Assembly (NCBI RefSeq): GCF_002086275.1
Contig: NZ_MVHT01000036.1
Span: 1 to 57,369, forward strand
DNA length: 57,369 bases
Source of the DNA: Mycobacterium intermedium
Lineage (GTDB): Bacteria > Actinomycetota > Actinomycetes > Mycobacteriales > Mycobacteriaceae
Direction of reading: 5' to 3'
Below, piece by piece: positions 8,844 through 18,161 of this stretch (position 1 is its first letter; every line of letters begins with the position of its first letter). The notes under the pieces are model-generated. The model had not been told where the DNA came from and made no database searches. It saw only the letters and a list, made by a program, of their open reading frames with translations. The position numbers and the translations under genes are program-made.

Positions 8844-9251
8844 CTAGGGTTCAGGCGGGAAGAACCCTGCACCGGTGAACCACCCTTCCTGCCAGCCCTG
8901 AGCTCCCAGGCAGAGCATGGGCAGGCCGGCCGGTGATTGCGCCGCAGTCTGCGGCCCCGGGCAGGGCGCGCCGATCTGCTGGACGCCGTACAGCGGGTAG
9001 GAAATCACCCAGTAGCCGGTTGTGGCGGGCGGGAACTGGTTCGGTGGCGGGAAGTGGCACGCTTCGGCTTGGCCGCTGGGGCCGCGGCCGAAAATGAACC
9101 GCTCGTAGTTGTCGCATGGGGCGCCCAGCGAGGCGTCGTAGTTCATCCCCGGCACGTCGCCGGGCCAGCGCCCGTTGTCGGCTCCGGCGACCGGCGCTAC
9201 ACCGAGCGCCGCGCCCGTGAGCGCAGCGGCTGCGAGCAATTCGCGGATCAT
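8844..9251 (-). CDS. Secreted conserved hypothetical protein (Rv1891-like)
   Basis: A 135-residue exported protein. A Sec signal peptide spans residues 1-24 (MIRELLAAAALTGAALGVAP, cleavage after AGA). The mature part is rich in Pro, Gly and aromatic residues with four cysteines, likely disulfide-bonded. The start at 9251 has AAGGGG upstream; an alternative ATG at 9269 would give MMKGWC before it. The length of 135 equals my recollection of Rv1891. Function unknown. Confidence 0.82.
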   Translation of the reverse strand: MIRELLAAAALTGAALGVAPVAGADNGRWPGDVPGMNYDASLGAPCDNYERFIFGRGPSGQAEACHFPPPNQFPPATTGYWVISYPLYGVQQIGAPCPGPQTAAQSPAGLPMLCLGAQGWQEGWFTGAGFFPPEP

Positions 9252-9462
9252 GCACCACCCCTTCATCACCGGTCAGTTTCAGTAGAAGCATATCCATTGT
9301 GATCGGGCCCACAACACCGGTAGCAAAATGCCCGACCGGGCCTAAAAGTGCTGCTGACGACGCATGCTTCCCGACCGGATAGCCGCGATCCGCGCCTGGC
9401 CGATGCGGCGCGTCCGCCGGACGTCGCGGTTGAACACGGGGCAGTCCAGGTAGCGCGATCTT

Positions 9463-9481
9463 GGTGGGAACCTTCCCAACC
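9463..9481. promoter_or_regulatory. Candidate operator palindrome upstream of CYP125-like gene
   Basis: GGTGGGAACCTTCCCAACC is an imperfect palindrome (GGGAA and TTCCC arms around CC), 64 bp before the GTG start of the P450, in the 294-bp divergent region 9252-9545. It is not a KstR match. Regulator unknown. The rest of this intergenic stretch shows nothing else I can name. Confidence 0.35.
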
Positions 9482-9545
9482 GTGGTGTAGCAATGGTTTA
9501 TTGGCTCTAGATCCCCACTAGCAGAATTCGCATCGAGGAGGGGCC

Positions 9546-10841
9546 GTGTCGATTGTGAACTCAGGTGCCGAGCAGGCGACCAAGCCAGGCCCGAACCTGC
9601 CTCCCGGCTTTGACTTCACCGACCCGGACATCCACGCCGAGCGCCTGCCGGTCGAGGAGCTTGCCGAGTTGCGCCGAACGGCTCCCATCTGGTGGAACGA
9701 GCAGCCAATCGGGGTCGGCGGTTTTGACGACGGCGGGTTCTGGGTGGTCACCAAGCACAAGGACGTCAAAGAGATCTCCCGGCGCAGCGACGTCTTCTCC
9801 AGCCTGGAGAAGACCGCCTTGCCGCGCTACAAGGACGGCACGGTCGGCGAGCAGATCGAGCGGGGCAAGTTCGTTCTGCTCAACCAGGACGCGCCACACC
9901 ACACCCGACTGCGCAAGATCATTTCCCGCGGTTTCACACCGCGAGCCGTCGAGCGCCTGCGCGAAGACCTGGCTCAGCGGGCTCGCCGCATCGTCGAGGG
10001 CGCCGCGGCACAAGGGTCCGGCGACTTCGTCGAGCAGGTGTCCTGCGAACTTCCCCTGCAGGCCATCGCCGGGTTGCTGGGCGTCCCGCAGGAAGACCGG
10101 ATGAAGCTGTTCCACTGGTCCAACCAGATGGTGGGCGACCAGGATCCGGAATTCGCCAGCAACGACGCCATCACCGCTTCGGTCGAACTCATCATGTACG
10201 CCATGCAGATGGCCGCCGATCGGGCGCAGAACCCGGGCGAAGACATCGTCACCAAACTGGTCCAAGCCGACGTCGACGGCCACAAACTCTCCGACGACGA
10301 GTTCGGCTTCTTCGTCATTTTGCTGGCGGTCGCCGGCAACGAGACCACCCGCAACTCCATCACGCAAGGCATGATGGCCTTCACCGACTTCCCCGACCAG
10401 TGGGAGCTGTACAAGAAGGAGCGGCCCGCCACCACCGCCGACGAGATCGTGCGATGGGCGACGCCGGTTACGTCGTTCCAACGCACCGCCCTCGAGGACT
10501 ACGAACTGTCAGGGGTGCGAATCAAGAAGGGCCAGCGCGTCGTGATGGTCTACCGCTCGGCCAACTTCGACGAAGAGGTGTTCGAGGATCCCTTCCGCTT
10601 CAACATCCTGCGGGATCCCAACCCGCACGTCGGATTTGGCGGTACGGGTGCGCACTACTGCATTGGCGCCAATCTGGCCCGGATGACGATCGACCTGATG
10701 TTCAACGCCATCGCCGACGTCATGCCGGACCTGGAATCGATCGGTAAACCCGAGCGCCTGCGGTCGGGCTGGCTCAACGGGATCAAGCACTGGCAGGTCG
10801 ATTACCGCACTGACCGGGCCAAATGCCCTGTCGCCCATTAG
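9546..10841 (+). CDS. cyp125: Cytochrome P450, CYP125 family (steroid C26/C27 monooxygenase-like)
   Basis: A 431-residue P450 starting at GTG after GAGGAGGGG. It carries the I-helix AVAGNETTRNS, the ExxR in DEIVRW, and the haem loop FGGTGAHYCIGANLAR with the ligand Cys372. Long stretches, such as PNLPPGFDFTDP, HHTRLRKIISRGFTPRAV and SGWLNGIKHWQVDY, match what I remember of M. tuberculosis CYP125A1 (Rv3545c). That enzyme oxidises the terminal side-chain carbon of cholesterol. M. tuberculosis lacks this gene at this locus, so this is probably an extra CYP125 paralogue, as in other non-tuberculous mycobacteria. It is followed after 10 bp by a Zn alcohol dehydrogenase and a YceI gene, likely one operon. 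Electrons would come from a ferredoxin. Confidence 0.92.
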   Translation: MSIVNSGAEQATKPGPNLPPGFDFTDPDIHAERLPVEELAELRRTAPIWWNEQPIGVGGFDDGGFWVVTKHKDVKEISRRSDVFSSLEKTALPRYKDGTVGEQIERGKFVLLNQDAPHHTRLRKIISRGFTPRAVERLREDLAQRARRIVEGAAAQGSGDFVEQVSCELPLQAIAGLLGVPQEDRMKLFHWSNQMVGDQDPEFASNDAITASVELIMYAMQMAADRAQNPGEDIVTKLVQADVDGHKLSDDEFGFFVILLAVAGNETTRNSITQGMMAFTDFPDQWELYKKERPATTADEIVRWATPVTSFQRTALEDYELSGVRIKKGQRVVMVYRSANFDEEVFEDPFRFNILRDPNPHVGFGGTGAHYCIGANLARMTIDLMFNAIADVMPDLESIGKPERLRSGWLNGIKHWQVDYRTDRAKCPVAH

Positions 10842-10851
10842 AGTTACCGGG

Positions 10852-11865
10852 GTGGCCACTCACCGAGCATTTCACGTACCGTCCGCAGGCGCGTCGTTAG
10901 AGCCCGCCGAGGTCGAGACACCGTCACCGGGTCGCGGCGAGGTACGTATCGCCGTGTCCGCCTGCGGCGTCTGCGGCACCGACAATCACCTTGCCAACGG
11001 CGGGTTTCCGAACATGTCGTGGCCGGTGACCCTGGGGCACGAGATCGCCGGAACCATCGCCGAACTCGGCGAGGGGGTGGAGGATTTCGCGGTCGGTGAC
11101 CGCGTCGCCGTCGGGTGGTTCGGCGGGCACTGCAACAACTGCGACCAGTGCCGCAAGGGAATCTTCATCCACTGCGCCAACATGAAGGTGCCGAGCTGGC
11201 AGTACCCGGGCGGCTACGCCGAATCCGTTGTCGCACCGGCCAATGCGCTGGCGCGGATTCCCGCTGAGCTCTCTGACGTAGAAGCGGCTCCGATGGGGTG
11301 TGCGGGCGTCACCACGTACAACGCGTTGCGTCACACCCGGGCGCTGCCGGGCGACCGAGTCGCGATTCTGGGCGTCGGCGGTCTGGGTCACCTCGGGGTG
11401 CAGTTCTCCCGGGCGATGGGCTTCGAAACCATCGCGATCGCGCGCGGTGCCGCCAAGGCCGAAGATGCCCGCAAGCTGGGCGCCCACCATTACATCGACT
11501 CGACCAGTGGCGACGTCTCCGCGGCGCTGAGTGCCCTGGGCGGTGTCAGTGTCGTGCTGGCCACCGCCGGAAACTCGGTGGCCATGGGCGACACGGTGGG
11601 AGGCATACTGCCGCAAGGCGAACTCGTCGTCATCGGTGTCAGCCCAGACCCGCTTCCGATCAGTCCTGCCCAGCTGATCATGGGTGGCCTGACGGTCACC
11701 GGACATCCCTCCGGTACGGCGAAAGATGTTGAAGACACAATGCAATTCGCCGTCTTGTCTGGCGTGCGGGCGTGGATCGAAGAGCTGCCGCTGTCGCAGG
11801 CGCCCGACGGTTTTGCGGCGATGCAGGAGGGGCGGGCACACTACCGGACTGTCCTCACCGTCTGA
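10852..11865 (+). CDS. Zinc-containing alcohol dehydrogenase (AdhP/AdhA-type MDR)
   Basis: A 337-residue medium-chain dehydrogenase with GTG start. Catalytic zinc residues are in CGVCGTDNH and LGHEIAG; the second zinc cluster is NNCDQCRKGIFIHC. The NAD-binding loop is LGVGGLGHLG around residue 173. It lies 10 bp behind the CYP125-like gene and 14 bp before the YceI gene. A natural inference is that it oxidises the alcohol product of the P450 to an aldehyde, but the substrate is not shown by sequence. It is a separate branch from the other two Zn-ADHs in the window. Confidence 0.88.
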   Translation: MATHRAFHVPSAGASLEPAEVETPSPGRGEVRIAVSACGVCGTDNHLANGGFPNMSWPVTLGHEIAGTIAELGEGVEDFAVGDRVAVGWFGGHCNNCDQCRKGIFIHCANMKVPSWQYPGGYAESVVAPANALARIPAELSDVEAAPMGCAGVTTYNALRHTRALPGDRVAILGVGGLGHLGVQFSRAMGFETIAIARGAAKAEDARKLGAHHYIDSTSGDVSAALSALGGVSVVLATAGNSVAMGDTVGGILPQGELVVIGVSPDPLPISPAQLIMGGLTVTGHPSGTAKDVEDTMQFAVLSGVRAWIEELPLSQAPDGFAAMQEGRAHYRTVLTV

Positions 11866-11879
11866 CGTAGCGTCGACGC

Positions 11880-12461
11880 GTGGCTGAACTGTGGACCTTG
11901 GACGCCTCCGATGGCGAGTTGATAGTTCGGACGGGAGTCACCGGACCGGCCGCACGAATGGGCCATCGGCTCACCATCGTGATGAGCCGCTGGCAGGCGA
12001 CGGCGACATGGGTGGACGGCGATCCCACCGCTGCCGAGCTTGCGGTCGAAGTGGATTCGATGGAGGTTCAGAGCGGCGAGGGTGGCGTCAAGCCGCTGTC
12101 CGGACCCGAGAAGTCAATCGTGCGCACCAACGCGCTGCGGTCGCTGAGCGCCGGCCGGTTTCCCACGATCCGCTTTGTCGCGGACGCCGTCGACGAGACG
12201 GAGAGCGGGTACCGCTTGACCGGCGTCCTGAGCATCCGGGGAAAGTCGCGCGAACACGTAATCGACTTGCGCACAGAGGATTTGGGTGAAGCATGGCGCA
12301 TGTCGGCGGATTCCACCGTCCGCCAGTCTGACTACGGCATCAAGCCGTATTCGATGCTGATGGGAGCCATGCAGGTGGCCGACGAGGTGACCGTGTCCTT
12401 TGCAGCGGTGCGGGCCAAGACGGCCGACTACTCGGGAGGGCTCTCGGTCAAATCGCCCTGA
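11880..12461 (+). CDS. YceI-family (lipid/isoprenoid-binding-like) protein
   Basis: A 193-residue protein of the YceI/lipocalin-like family: a central beta-barrel with motifs GRFPTIRFVAD (about residues 97-107), GVLSIRGKSREHVIDL and DYGIKPYS. Such folds bind polyisoprenoids or other amphipathic ligands. No signal peptide is seen (VAELWTLDASDGEL start at GTG 11880), so it is probably cytosolic. Downstream of CYP125 and ADH with a short gap. The 3' end overlaps the convergent DUF7159-like gene by 34 bp. Ligand unknown; a hydrophobic intermediate of the neighbouring enzymes would fit the context. Confidence 0.85.
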   Translation: MAELWTLDASDGELIVRTGVTGPAARMGHRLTIVMSRWQATATWVDGDPTAAELAVEVDSMEVQSGEGGVKPLSGPEKSIVRTNALRSLSAGRFPTIRFVADAVDETESGYRLTGVLSIRGKSREHVIDLRTEDLGEAWRMSADSTVRQSDYGIKPYSMLMGAMQVADEVTVSFAAVRAKTADYSGGLSVKSP

Positions 12462-13585
12462 GTTCCCGGGATGTGGTCGAGCACCCTGGTCAACTGGAGC
12501 GGGTTGTTCGGGTCCGTTTGCGACAAGACGCCGCTCGGCGGCTCGTCCGCAGCGGCCTCCTCGGCCTGCTCGTCGGCGGCGAGGCGGATCGGCTCCTGCG
12601 TTACCGGGGGTGGGGACACAGCCACTGGAACCGACGGCGGCCCGGCATGTTGGGGCGCCGGAGGCGGCGTGGGCGCCACGGCCTCCGCGACGGGCGGCTT
12701 GGGCTCGTGCGCCCGGTGGTCGGCGGGTCCGCGATCTTTCTCGGGGAACACCTGCAAGCCGATCGCCAGCGACACCGACGCCACAAAGGTCACCGCGGCG
12801 GCGGCCAACGTCGTCGCGGCGCCGGCGTAGGACAACGACCGGGACCGAGTCGGCTCGACCGCGGGTTCGACGGCGGTGGCCACCAGTCCCTCGTCGGTGA
12901 ACTCGGTGCTCTGAGCCGCAGCCAACGCCGCGCCCCGGGCAATCGTCACTTGGGCCATGGTTTGCGCAAAGACGGGGACCGGAAGCGCCTTTTCCAATTG
13001 CCAGGAGAATTCTGCGACGTCGTTATCGGAACCCACCACCACGACGCCCGCCGGACGCCATGCGCTTCGGTCGAACATCCCAGTGAGCCAGGAGCTCAAA
13101 CCGTCGAATCCGCCGCGCACATGCTTCACGGCCGTTTGGACTTCGCCGTCATGGGTGTCGACCATCGCCACGGTCGCCCAATCCTGTTCAAGAATGCAAA
13201 CTGCGGTGCGCTCGTAACCAATGACGGGAGCTATCGCCTTGGCCAGGGTCTCGACGGCATTGAGCATCCGAACCGGCACGACATTGTCGAAACCGGCGTC
13301 GGTCAGTGCCTCCAGCAACAGTGCGGCCTGGGCTGATGCCTCGTCGTTCCACGTCACGCCGATGACACGGAGGCGGTGGTCGGACTCGGCGGCCACCGAG
13401 CTGGCCCGCAAGACCTCCGCCGCGACTTGTTCTGCGGTACTGACGGCGCGCACGCCGCCGCCCGCGTCGAGTGCTATCTCTTGATGGTCAACGATGGTGC
13501 CGTCTGCGCCATGTCCTTCAGCGAGAACCCACCCGAGGGCCGTCGGCGTTACTGATAGCCCTAGTACCGTATCCAAATTTCGCAC
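12428..13585 (-). CDS. DUF7159-like membrane-anchored protein with Pro-rich C-terminus (Rv1887-like)
   Basis: A 385-residue protein, GTG start. Residues 1-230 resemble the actin/ASKHA-like mycobacterial DUF7159 family (LGLSVTPTALGWVLAEG; later VVVVGSDNDVAEFSWQLEKAL and ARGAALAAA). One transmembrane helix lies about 255-280, followed by a Pro/Ala-rich outer segment (about 285-345). Position opposite antigen 85B matches Rv1887 from memory (similar length). Probably a cell-envelope protein with a cytosolic ATPase-like domain; whether it binds nucleotide is not clear. Function unknown. Confidence 0.75.
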   Translation of the reverse strand: MRNLDTVLGLSVTPTALGWVLAEGHGADGTIVDHQEIALDAGGGVRAVSTAEQVAAEVLRASSVAAESDHRLRVIGVTWNDEASAQAALLLEALTDAGFDNVVPVRMLNAVETLAKAIAPVIGYERTAVCILEQDWATVAMVDTHDGEVQTAVKHVRGGFDGLSSWLTGMFDRSAWRPAGVVVVGSDNDVAEFSWQLEKALPVPVFAQTMAQVTIARGAALAAAQSTEFTDEGLVATAVEPAVEPTRSRSLSYAGAATTLAAAAVTFVASVSLAIGLQVFPEKDRGPADHRAHEPKPPVAEAVAPTPPPAPQHAGPPSVPVAVSPPPVTQEPIRLAADEQAEEAAADEPPSGVLSQTDPNNPLQLTRVLDHIPGTQGDLTESPPE

Positions 13586-15192
<1,607 letters not shown>

Positions 15193-15212
15193 CGACACCT
15201 CTACCACTACCG

Positions 15213-15257
15213 CTACTGCGCTTGACGGCCCCCGCCGTCAAGCGCAGTAGTTTTTTT
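15213..15257 (+). terminator. Intrinsic terminator of fbpB
   Basis: A perfect 16-bp stem: CTACTGCGCTTGACGG at 15213-15228 pairs with 15235-15250 across a 6-nt loop, followed by seven T residues at 15251-15257. It lies 21 bp after the fbpB stop codon. A canonical stem plus U-tract this strong is uncommon in mycobacteria. Confidence 0.92.
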
Positions 15258-15265
15258 GGGTCCCT

Positions 15266-15414
15266 TTCGCGTTGAGGCTGCGCTTTGGGCGGTGTCTGGG
15301 GCCGCTTCGTGTTGAGTCTGCGTTGTGGGCGGTGTCTGGGGGCGCTTCGTGTTGAGTCTGCGGTTTGGGCGGTGTCTTCTCGTACTTTGTCGCCCTGGGC
15401 GCAGAGTCAACGCG
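15266..15414. repeat. Dispersed palindromic intergenic repeat with 40-bp tandem units (copy A)
   Basis: Three tandem units with an exact 40-bp period begin at 15271, 15311 and 15351 (core GTTGAGTCTGCG...TGGGCGGTGTCT). The third unit's arm at 15349-15371 pairs with an inverted arm at 15391-15413 (17 of 23 positions). The spacer contains CTCGTACTTTGTC. The same element occurs at 30366-30550. It lies between fbpB and a convergent gene. It has no coding content or transposase. Confidence 0.8.
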
Positions 15415-15428
15415 GTGGTGGGGCCGCC

Positions 15429-16025
15429 TCAACCCAGCTGGCCGGTGATGTTGATCCAGGTGGTGGCGTCCATGCGGTGATCGTTGACATTGCGGCACTG
15501 ACCGTACAGTCGCAGCACGCCCATACTTGTGTCGTCACGATCGGGTTGGAGGATCGCCGTGACGGAGTCCCTGGTCAGCTTCGCCAGTCGGTCATCGTCG
15601 GCCGCCATGCCTTCGGTCCAGCCGTGGGCGACCAGCGCCGTCTTGACCTTCGGCAAGTACTCCTCGGCCCGTACACCGGTCGGCAGCGCGAAGGTCAGAT
15701 AGATCGCCCCTTGGTACGGCGGTTCGTCACGGTTCTTGCATGACATCAGCTGATAGCCGGCGTTCGTCGTCCGCAGGCCCGCTGCTCCGACGATCTGTCT
15801 GCCGGCTTCGACGACTTCGGTCCGGCTCTGCTCATCGGAGACGGGGTTGGCGGGATGGTCAAGCCGGTCATCCTGCGTACGGAGTTCGCCTGCCCACAGA
15901 AAAGCCCCGCCGAACACCAGCGAGACGCCAAGGGCAGTGGCGATCAACGGCCGGGTAAACGGCGATCGCAGCCAGTCTCCCCATTGACGGTCGGTCGCCG
16001 ATCCCTCGGGCAGCGCCGAACTCAT
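15429..16025 (-). CDS. Membrane-anchored conserved hypothetical protein
   Basis: A 198-residue protein when started at the ATG 16025 (MSSALPEGSATDRQWGDWLR); a GTG at 16079 would add 18 residues, and neither has a good ribosome site. One transmembrane helix lies at about residues 27-47 (IATALGVSLVFGGAFLWAG). It is followed by an extracytoplasmic domain with two cysteines (LMSCKNRDEPPYQ and YGQCRNVND), possibly a disulfide. The pattern resembles small mycobacterial anchored proteins of unknown role. Convergent with fbpB. Not recognised further. Confidence 0.72.
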   Translation of the reverse strand: MSSALPEGSATDRQWGDWLRSPFTRPLIATALGVSLVFGGAFLWAGELRTQDDRLDHPANPVSDEQSRTEVVEAGRQIVGAAGLRTTNAGYQLMSCKNRDEPPYQGAIYLTFALPTGVRAEEYLPKVKTALVAHGWTEGMAADDDRLAKLTRDSVTAILQPDRDDTSMGVLRLYGQCRNVNDHRMDATTWINITGQLG

Positions 16026-16134
16026 TGGGGACCAACGGCTTTCGTTACGCCGTCCGGATGGCGATTGACTTTCATGCACAGTGCACGTAACTTTCGTACT
16101 GAGTGTTTGTAAGTTCTAGTCGAAGGATACTGAC

Positions 16135-16980
16135 ATGCCGCAGGTCGCCTTGCAGCAAGCAACCATCGCCTACCGGGAGGTCGGACCTGCGGATTCAGCG
16201 TACCCGCCGGTGGTGTTCGTCCACGGCATTCTCGTCGACGAACGCTTGTGGACTGAAGTTGCGGAACAGCTTGGCCGACAAGGATTTCGCTGCATCTTGC
16301 CGACCTGGCCACTCGGCTCCCACACCATCCCCGTCGACGAAGGCGCTGACCTGTCTCCGCGTGGCGTTGCCGACATGATCAATGACTTCATGGTCGCCCT
16401 CGACCTTCTTGATGTGACATTGGTGGGCAACGACACCGGCGGGGGTCTGTGCCAGTTGGTCATCGACGCCCACCCCGAACGCGTTGGCCGGTTGGTGCTG
16501 ACGAACTGCGACGCCTTCGACAAGTTTCCCCCGTTCCCCTTCACGGTCGTCTTCGCGACACTTCGTGGGGCCAGATCCATCGGCGCGTTGTTCACGCTCA
16601 TGCGGTCGCAGGCGTTGCGCCACTCCCCTGTTGGCTTCGGTCTGTTGCTCAGCCGTCCGGATCCCGAACTCACGGCGTCGTGGATCGAACCCTGCGCCAA
16701 AGACGTTCGCATCAGGCGCAATCTCGCCACGCTGCTAAAGCATGTGGCGGCCACCGACCTGACCGATGTGTCGACGCGCTTCCCGCAGTTCGACAAGCCG
16801 GTCACCCTGGTGTGGGGCATGCGCGACCGCTGCTTCAAGCCTGCTCTGGCCAAGCGGATGGCCGCGCTTTTCCCGAACGCTGCGCTGATCGAAGTTCCGT
16901 CCGCGAAGACGTTCGTTGCTCTGGACGAGCCGTCAGCGGTCGTCGACGCCATCGCGAGGGTCGGCGCGAGCCGCCGTTGA
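16135..16980 (+). CDS. Alpha/beta-hydrolase fold protein, Asp-nucleophile type
   Basis: A 281-residue alpha/beta hydrolase. The oxyanion segment is VFVHGILVDERLW near residue 24. The nucleophile elbow is VGNDTGGGLCQ near residue 102, carrying Asp as in haloalkane dehalogenases and epoxide hydrolases. The acid strand is VTLVWGMRDRCF near 223. Where the catalytic His is expected, in EVPSAKTFVALDEP near 254, there is Lys-Thr-Phe and no His, so classical activity is doubtful. AAGGATACTGAC precedes the ATG. A 7-bp-spaced operon with the chorismate mutase downstream is possible. Substrate unknown. Confidence 0.85.
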   Translation: MPQVALQQATIAYREVGPADSAYPPVVFVHGILVDERLWTEVAEQLGRQGFRCILPTWPLGSHTIPVDEGADLSPRGVADMINDFMVALDLLDVTLVGNDTGGGLCQLVIDAHPERVGRLVLTNCDAFDKFPPFPFTVVFATLRGARSIGALFTLMRSQALRHSPVGFGLLLSRPDPELTASWIEPCAKDVRIRRNLATLLKHVAATDLTDVSTRFPQFDKPVTLVWGMRDRCFKPALAKRMAALFPNAALIEVPSAKTFVALDEPSAVVDAIARVGASRR

Positions 16981-16989
16981 CCCACTACC

Positions 16990-17583
16990 ATTGCCGCCAT
17001 CTGCAGCCCACGCTCTGTTTTCGTCGCCGGCGCAGTGCTGGCATCGCTGGTGGTCGCCGGCACGGTCGCGACGCCCGCGCGAGCTGACAGCCCGCTACTG
17101 GGGTTGGTCGACGCCGCCGCGGAACGGCTCGAGATTGCGGACCCGGTAGCCGCCTTCAAGTGGAGCACGCAGGGTGCCATCGAAGACCCGGCCCGCGTCG
17201 AGCAAGAACTCAGTGAACTGGCCGAGCGCGCGGCGGCCGAGCAGATCGACCCGGACTACGTCACCAGAGTGTTCCGCGACCAGATCAGCGCCACCGAGGC
17301 GATCGAGTACAGCCGGTTCGCCGACTGGAAGCTCGACGGGGGCACAACCGCGCCCACGGCGCCCCCGGATCTGACGGCTTCCCGGGCCGTGATCGACACC
17401 CTGAACACTAAGATTTTGTCTCAGATTGCGGCCAACTGGAGTTTGCTGGACTCGCCGTCCTGCGCCGCAGAGTTGCAGCGCGCCGGTGCTGAGACCATCC
17501 GGGCCCGTCACTTCGACAACCTCTATCAACGGGCTCTGACCACGGCGACAAGGTCGTACTGCACCAACCTGCCGGGTGCCTGA
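16990..17583 (+). CDS. aroQ: Secreted chorismate mutase (AroQ-gamma type)
   Basis: Resembles the exported M. tuberculosis chorismate mutase Rv1885c. Shared blocks include [58 protein letters not shown] and [11 protein letters not shown]. It converts chorismate to prephenate outside the cytoplasm; the all-helical dimer fold and paired cysteines (PSCAAEL...SYCTNL) fit. The start is uncertain. The only canonical codon before the signal core is GTG 17035, which gives a truncated, uncharged signal. An ATT at 16990 restores a full signal peptide ([20 protein letters not shown], cleavage after ARA) and is given here. It is in the same frame as, and directly after, the hydrolase stop. Confidence 0.85.
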   Translation: MAAICSPRSVFVAGAVLASLVVAGTVATPARADSPLLGLVDAAAERLEIADPVAAFKWSTQGAIEDPARVEQELSELAERAAAEQIDPDYVTRVFRDQISATEAIEYSRFADWKLDGGTTAPTAPPDLTASRAVIDTLNTKILSQIAANWSLLDSPSCAAELQRAGAETIRARHFDNLYQRALTTATRSYCTNLPGA

Positions 17584-17681
17584 TCCGCCCGACTTACCCC
17601 GGTTTGCGCCAATCTCGACACGGTAGATAATCAATTTCATAATTTTCTCTAGCGGGTAACGCTTTGGCTACAGCCGGCGAA

Positions 17682-18110
17682 ATGTCCGGCATGACACACA
17701 TCGCAAAGCCCCTCATCAAGATCGCTACGGCCGCCGGTTTCGTCGCCGCCGGATTGACCCTCTCCACCGGCGTCTCGCACGCCCACGGAGGCATGAACTG
17801 GGACGCCGTCGCGCAGTGCGAGTCAGGCGGTAACTGGCAAGCCAACACCGGCAACGGGCACTACGGCGGCTTGCAGTTCAAACAGTCGACGTGGGAAGCG
17901 CACGGCGGCGTCGGAAACCCCGCGCACGCCTCTAAGCAGCAACAAATCGCCATCGCCAACCGAGTGCTGGCCACTCAGGGGCCGGGCGCGTGGCCGAAAT
18001 GCGGCAAGGCCGGCGGCCTGGCACCGACGGCCGGGCAACCGCAAAAACCGCTCGTTCAGCTCGAGCAGGCCGTCGTCGGCATCATCAACTTATTCACGCC
18101 CAAACAGTAA
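17682..18110 (+). CDS. rpfC: Resuscitation-promoting factor RpfC
   Basis: A 142-residue secreted muralytic protein. The signal peptide is about residues 1-33 ([20 protein letters not shown], ending SHAHG). The Rpf/lysozyme-like domain follows, [19 protein letters not shown], with the catalytic Glu in CESGG and its Cys partner in WPKCGKAGG, and ends in a short C-terminal tail. It cleaves peptidoglycan and helps wake dormant cells. Starts at 17682 and 17691 (MTHIAK) are both plausible; a TTG at 17664 is less so. Position after chorismate mutase matches the M. tuberculosis order. Confidence 0.95.
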   Translation: MSGMTHIAKPLIKIATAAGFVAAGLTLSTGVSHAHGGMNWDAVAQCESGGNWQANTGNGHYGGLQFKQSTWEAHGGVGNPAHASKQQQIAIANRVLATQGPGAWPKCGKAGGLAPTAGQPQKPLVQLEQAVVGIINLFTPKQ

Positions 18111-18161
18111 ATATCGTTCCAGAGGCTGGTTTCGTTACAGTGGACATGTTTGGATCCTCTT

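Noticed and set aside
9482..9545. KstR box in the CYP125-like promoter
   Set aside because: Searched for AAC-N2-GTT within the proper spacing and found none.
15271..15390. Possible CRISPR array from 40-bp spaced repeats
   Set aside because: Units are contiguous tandem repeats without unique spacers, only three copies, and no cas genes nearby.
17584..17681. Riboswitch upstream of rpfC
   Set aside because: The gap is under 100 bp and shows no conserved c-di-AMP-type stems; only an AT-rich promoter-like stretch.
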